A stretch of 9,180 bases of DNA from an uncultured Clostridia bacterium (GTDB taxonomy: Bacteria > Bacillota > Clostridia > Lachnospirales > Lachnospiraceae), in assembly GCA_946620335.1 (NCBI GenBank), contig CAMONF010000160.1, forward strand, positions 1 through 9,180. The letters are read 5' to 3'. Positions 6,489-9,180 of the stretch are shown piece after piece (positions within the stretch are counted from its first letter, which is position 1; each line of letters begins with the position of its first letter). The notes beneath the pieces were generated by a model. That model did not search any database. It worked only from the letters and a program-made list of their open reading frames with translations, and had not been told where the DNA came from. A program made the translations under genes and the position numbers.

Positions 6489-8931
6489 GACCGGCCAGGA
6501 TACCGGCAGCCAGCTTTCCGCGCATCTCGTCGGTCAGCGGGGAAGCCTCGTCGCCTACCTCCAGGTCGATGGAGGGAATGGTGGAGTAGGAGGTCTGGGT
6601 CAGGTCGGATTCCATGGCCCCGTCGCCGCAGATCTTGACGCCGGAGGCCTTAAGGCCGGAAATGACAGCATCCCCAAGCGCGTGGTGCTGCTTCCAGTGG
6701 GACTTGACCGGCTCCATATTCCGGTAGGACTTGATTTCGGGCACGCTCATGTAGAAGGCGCCCTTGTCGGTGGTGGTATAGTCGTAATGGATGGCGATAT
6801 GGCAGTCGGCGTAGGCATTGGCTATGAGGGTCCGGGCCACATTGTCCAGCTGCACGTCGTCGCTGTCGCGGATCATGAGGACATCGTAACCCTTCTCAAG
6901 AAGGAGCTTCTTGGTGATCAGAGCCACCTTGAGGTTGGCGGCTGCCTCCTCCGTGCCGTCCTGCATGTCGGTGCCCGTGGAGACCGCGTAAGCAAAGATG
7001 GCGCCCTCGCCGGTCGTGCCGTCCGTCACCTTGGGGGTGCCGTCCGGATGGCAATAGGTCTTGACCTTGGTGCCGCCCTTGGTGCCGTGGCCTGCGTTGA
7101 TGCATACCACGATGCCTTTGCGCACAGCCTTGGGAGCCCGGTAAATGGCTGCTATGCCGGAAGAGATCTTGCTGTTGCTGGCGTAGGTCCAGTTGCTGTC
7201 AAAGGCGATCCTTGTGACGGCCTTGTAATCCTTCGAGGTGAGAATGCCCAGGCCTGCTTCGCTCTTGCCCCGCACCTTATAGTAGAGGATGGAGCCCGTA
7301 GGCGCCTTCTTGTCCACGTAGGTGAGCTCCGGAACGTCGGCCAGTAGCTTCCACTTGCCCTTACCCACCTTGCGGTAGATCCGGTAGGCGGTCGCGCCCG
7401 TGACCTTCTCCCAGGAGATCGTGATGCCGTCGGCGCTGTTCATCAGGTCATTCATTTTCGGCAGGGCCATGACCGTGACCTTGGTGGTCTTGGTGTCGTA
7501 GGCGCTCATGACCGGCTTTAAGCAGCGCACGCTGTACTGCCAGGTCTCCCCGGCTTTGACGGTCTTGTCGATGTAGCTGGTCGCGTCGGTGACATCGGCC
7601 AGCTTCTTCCACTTGCCGCCGGAAGCCTTCCGCATGACGCGGTAGGCCGTCGCGCCGGGGACAGCGTCCCAGCTGACTGTCACCTGGGTGCCCCGGATGT
7701 TCGTCTTGACCACGGGCCTCGCCAGGTAAACAATGGATTCGCCGGAAGCCAGGTAAGAGCTCTTGCAGGTCTTGCCTGCGGCAGATTTGCCGACGGCACG
7801 GACAGTGTAGACAAAGGTCTTCCCGGATTCGGCCGCCTTGTCCGTATAGATGCGGTCAGCGGTCTTGGCAATGGTCTCCCATCTGCCGTCGTCCTTCTGA
7901 CGGTACACATAATACTGCGTAGCACCCTCGACGGCAAGCCAGTGGACCTTGACGCCGTCGGCCGAATTGGACAGGGCGAGGACAGGCTGGGACAGACGCA
8001 TGATGGAAAGCCCCGTCTTGTCGTACGAGCTCGTCTTGTAAGTCTTTCCGACCTTGAGGCAGCGCACCGTGTAGTTGTAGGTGGTGCCGGAGACGGCTTC
8101 GGTGTCCACAAAGTTGGTTTCGGTGGTGTCGCCGAGCTTTGTCCACTTTCCGCTGCCGGTCTTTCTGTAGACCCGGTAGGTCACCGCGCCGGGGACCTTC
8201 TTCCAGATCACAAGGACACCGCCGGGCTTATTGACGACGTTCTTTAATACCGGAGCCGGCAGGACCTCAGCGGCCGGGGTTGCTGTCGGAGTCGGGGTCG
8301 CGGTGGGCGTTGCCGTCGGAGTCACATCGGCCGTTTCCAGCTCCGTCGACTCCTCGGGAAGGGGATCCGCACTCTCTTCAGCGGGGAGTGCTTCTCCGCT
8401 GCCGGAAGCATCCTGCTCCCCCGTTTTGCCGCTCTCTTCCGGAGTCTCCTCACCGGCAGAGGCACCGCCGTTCTCTTCCGCCGGTTCCTTTCCCTTGCCG
8501 GCCTCGCTGCCGGACTGGTCATCCTGGGCTCCGGTGCCGGCCTCACCGCCGGCATCCTGATTCTCGTTCTCTGATCCGCTCTGGGGGTTCTCCCCCTCAG
8601 CGCCGGTCTGGGCAGTCTCCCCTTCATTGCCGGCTTCACTGCCGGTCTGGGTATTCTCCCCGTCCGTACCGGTCTGGGTGGTCTCTTCCGCGGATCCGGT
8701 CTCACCGCCGGCAGGATTCTCCGCATTGTCCGCGCCATCTGTCAGGACGTCTTCCACTGCGGCCTCAGGCGAGGTGGCGGCCAAGGCTTCCTGGTCTTCA
8801 TTTTCCCCCGCCACAGCGGCAGTCTCCAAAGCAGGCAGGTCGGCTGCCAAAACAGGCGCCGCCTGACCGCCAATCATGCTGAAAGTCAAAGCTGCCGTGA
8901 GCAGGAAAGTTCTGATGTCTCTCTTTTTCAT
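6469..8931 (-). CDS. Secreted N-acetylmuramoyl-L-alanine amidase (Amidase_3) with four FN3-like modules
   Basis: The 820-residue exported protein is predicted to cleave the amide bond between N-acetylmuramic acid and L-alanine in peptidoglycan. Residues 1-30 are a signal peptide (MKKRDIRTFLLTAALTF..., probable cleavage after VLAA). Residues about 31-203 are an acidic, low-complexity Gly/Glu/Thr/Gln linker, and 204-219 a TPTATP linker. Four FN3-like modules follow at about 224-312, 315-405, 406-490 and 491-575, each with a W-x-x-V-x-G-A-x-x-Y-x-V-x-R core and a KW or RW turn. The catalytic domain (about 606-818) has candidate zinc ligands His615 (NAGHG), Glu662 (EEAAANL) and His715 (AIHYD), and catalytic Glu791 (IDLEVGDEAS), so it appears active. 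No LPXTG motif or known wall-binding repeat is visible; the FN3 array may hold it at the surface. The start at 8931 has AAAGGAG 5 nt upstream. The gene is flanked by its own promoter and terminator. Confidence 0.92.
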   Translation of the reverse strand: MKKRDIRTFLLTAALTFSMIGGQAAPVLAADLPALETAAVAGENEDQEALAATSPEAAVEDVLTDGADNAENPAGGETGSAEETTQTGTDGENTQTGSEAGNEGETAQTGAEGENPQSGSENENQDAGGEAGTGAQDDQSGSEAGKGKEPAEENGGASAGEETPEESGKTGEQDASGSGEALPAEESADPLPEESTELETADVTPTATPTATPTPTATPAAEVLPAPVLKNVVNKPGGVLVIWKKVPGAVTYRVYRKTGSGKWTKLGDTTETNFVDTEAVSGTTYNYTVRCLKVGKTYKTSSYDKTGLSIMRLSQPVLALSNSADGVKVHWLAVEGATQYYVYRQKDDGRWETIAKTADRIYTDKAAESGKTFVYTVRAVGKSAAGKTCKSSYLASGESIVYLARPVVKTNIRGTQVTVSWDAVPGATAYRVMRKASGGKWKKLADVTDATSYIDKTVKAGETWQYSVRCLKPVMSAYDTKTTKVTVMALPKMNDLMNSADGITISWEKVTGATAYRIYRKVGKGKWKLLADVPELTYVDKKAPTGSILYYKVRGKSEAGLGILTSKDYKAVTRIAFDSNWTYASNSKISSGIAAIYRAPKAVRKGIVVCINAGHGTKGGTKVKTYCHPDGTPKVTDGTTGEGAIFAYAVSTGTDMQDGTEEAAANLKVALITKKLLLEKGYDVLMIRDSDDVQLDNVARTLIANAYADCHIAIHYDYTTTDKGAFYMSVPEIKSYRNMEPVKSHWKQHHALGDAVISGLKASGVKICGDGAMESDLTQTSYSTIPSIDLEVGDEASPLTDEMRGKLAAGILAGLDKFFA
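8497..8688 (-). repeat. Degenerate acidic repeat (QTGxExEN) in the amidase linker
   Basis: Amidase residues about 82-145 are built of imperfect units such as TQTGTDGEN, TQTGSEAGNEGE, TAQTGAEGEN and PQSGSENEN. The DNA echoes this with repeated gccggtctggg-like blocks. The segment is likely disordered and strongly negative, acting as a spacer after signal peptide removal. Repeat length is variable, so slippage-driven length variation between strains is plausible. Confidence 0.7.
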
Positions 8932-8955
8932 GCTTTCTCCTTTCGATGCTTTCTG

Positions 8956-8970
8956 TGCTTCCTGGAAGCA
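8956..8970. promoter_or_regulatory. 15-bp palindrome at the amidase transcription start
   Basis: TGCTTCC-T-GGAAGCA is a perfect dyad with 7-bp arms around one base. It begins about 2 bp downstream of the predicted transcription start (near 8972) of the amidase promoter. Its place fits a repressor operator. It would also form a hairpin in the RNA leader, although a 1-nt centre is tight. The binding protein is unknown. Confidence 0.4.
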
Positions 8971-8978
8971 GTGTTCCT

Positions 8979-9007
8979 ATTATAGCAGATTGAGGAGGCT
9001 TTTTCAT
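8979..9007 (-). promoter_or_regulatory. Extended -10 promoter for the amidase gene
   Basis: On the minus strand TGCTATAAT gives a perfect extended -10 (TATAAT at 8979-8984). ATGAAA at 9002-9007, with 17-bp spacing, is a partial -35 (4 of 6). Transcription would start near 8972, about 41 nt before the ATG, with AAAGGAG close to the start codon. Confidence 0.7.
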
Positions 9008-9051
9008 CTTTCTTTATAGTCTTTTCATATCTGGGAAGGGGTAAAACAAGG

Positions 9052-9180
9052 GAATCGGGGACGAACTAGAATCAGGGACGGAAAACTGGGAATCAGGGAC
9101 GGTTCCTTTTCCCACTTTTCGCAAGCGAAAAGTGGGAAAAGGAACCGTCCCTGATTCCCAGTTTTCCGTCCCTCTGTCTC
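9052..9180. repeat. Palindromic repeat element (MITE/REP-like) with 49-bp perfect arms
   Basis: Positions 9074-9122 and 9125-9173 are exact reverse complements (49 bp each) around the 2-nt centre AA. Transcribed from either strand, the region would fold into one very long hairpin. The motif GAATCRGGGACGR occurs directly at 9052, 9069 and 9090 and in inverted form at 9146-9158. No open reading frame is present. From general knowledge, GGGACGGTTCC-type palindromes recur in Clostridia genomes, and some palindromic repeats are linked to REP-associated transposases. I infer a non-autonomous mobile or dispersed repeat. The element may continue past the right edge. Confidence 0.85.

Noticed and set aside
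6418..7347. A 309-codon plus-strand open frame opposite the amidase
   Set aside because: It is in the same codon register as the amidase gene and is explained by the same missing codons. The amidase has clear catalytic motifs, and this frame starts inside the amidase terminator.
9052..9180. A CRISPR array, suggested by the repeated GGGACGG blocks
   Set aside because: Repeats are only about 13 bp, irregularly spaced and arranged as a palindrome, with no spacers of uniform length.

Overview
The window looks like chromosomal DNA from a GC-rich gut-type Clostridia, most likely Lachnospiraceae. This is inference, based on AAGGAG-type ribosome binding sites, sigma-A-like promoters, a Firmicutes-style MacA-like adaptor, a domain-permuted GH3 enzyme of the Ruminococcus/Butyrivibrio kind, PTPTATP linkers and FN3-amidase surface proteins. 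All five genes lie on the minus strand, so the gene order runs from high to low coordinates. No tRNA, rRNA, CRISPR array or transposase gene was seen.

From right to left: 9052-9180 holds a palindromic repeat element with two perfect 49-bp arms around a 2-nt centre, preceded by direct repeats of GAATCRGGGACGR. Next, 6469-8931 encodes a secreted N-acetylmuramoyl-L-alanine amidase: signal peptide, acidic Gly/Thr/Glu-rich linker, four FN3-like modules and a C-terminal Amidase_3 domain. It has an extended -10 promoter upstream and a strong intrinsic terminator downstream. A second near-consensus promoter lies across its 3' end, just before that terminator. After a GC-rich leader able to form several hairpins comes a hotdog acyl-CoA thioesterase (5721-6206). 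A promoter at about 5532 then drives a cytoplasmic GH3 beta-glycosidase (3029-5467) whose domains are in permuted order.

After tandem hairpins comes a two-gene start of a MacAB/YknXYZ-like ABC export operon. It consists of a membrane-anchored adaptor (321-2897) with a roughly 500-residue insertion, and the ATPase, whose start overlaps the adaptor stop codon by 4 bp and which runs off the left edge. The permease is expected beyond position 1.

The genes do not form one pathway. They look like three or four adjacent transcription units: cell-wall remodelling, acyl-CoA hydrolysis, intracellular beta-glycoside breakdown, and export. The most unusual items are the 100-bp perfect palindrome, the giant insertion in the adaptor, the promoter sitting directly on a terminator at 6411-6488, and the structured leader of the thioesterase. 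Nothing here proves a wholly new system.
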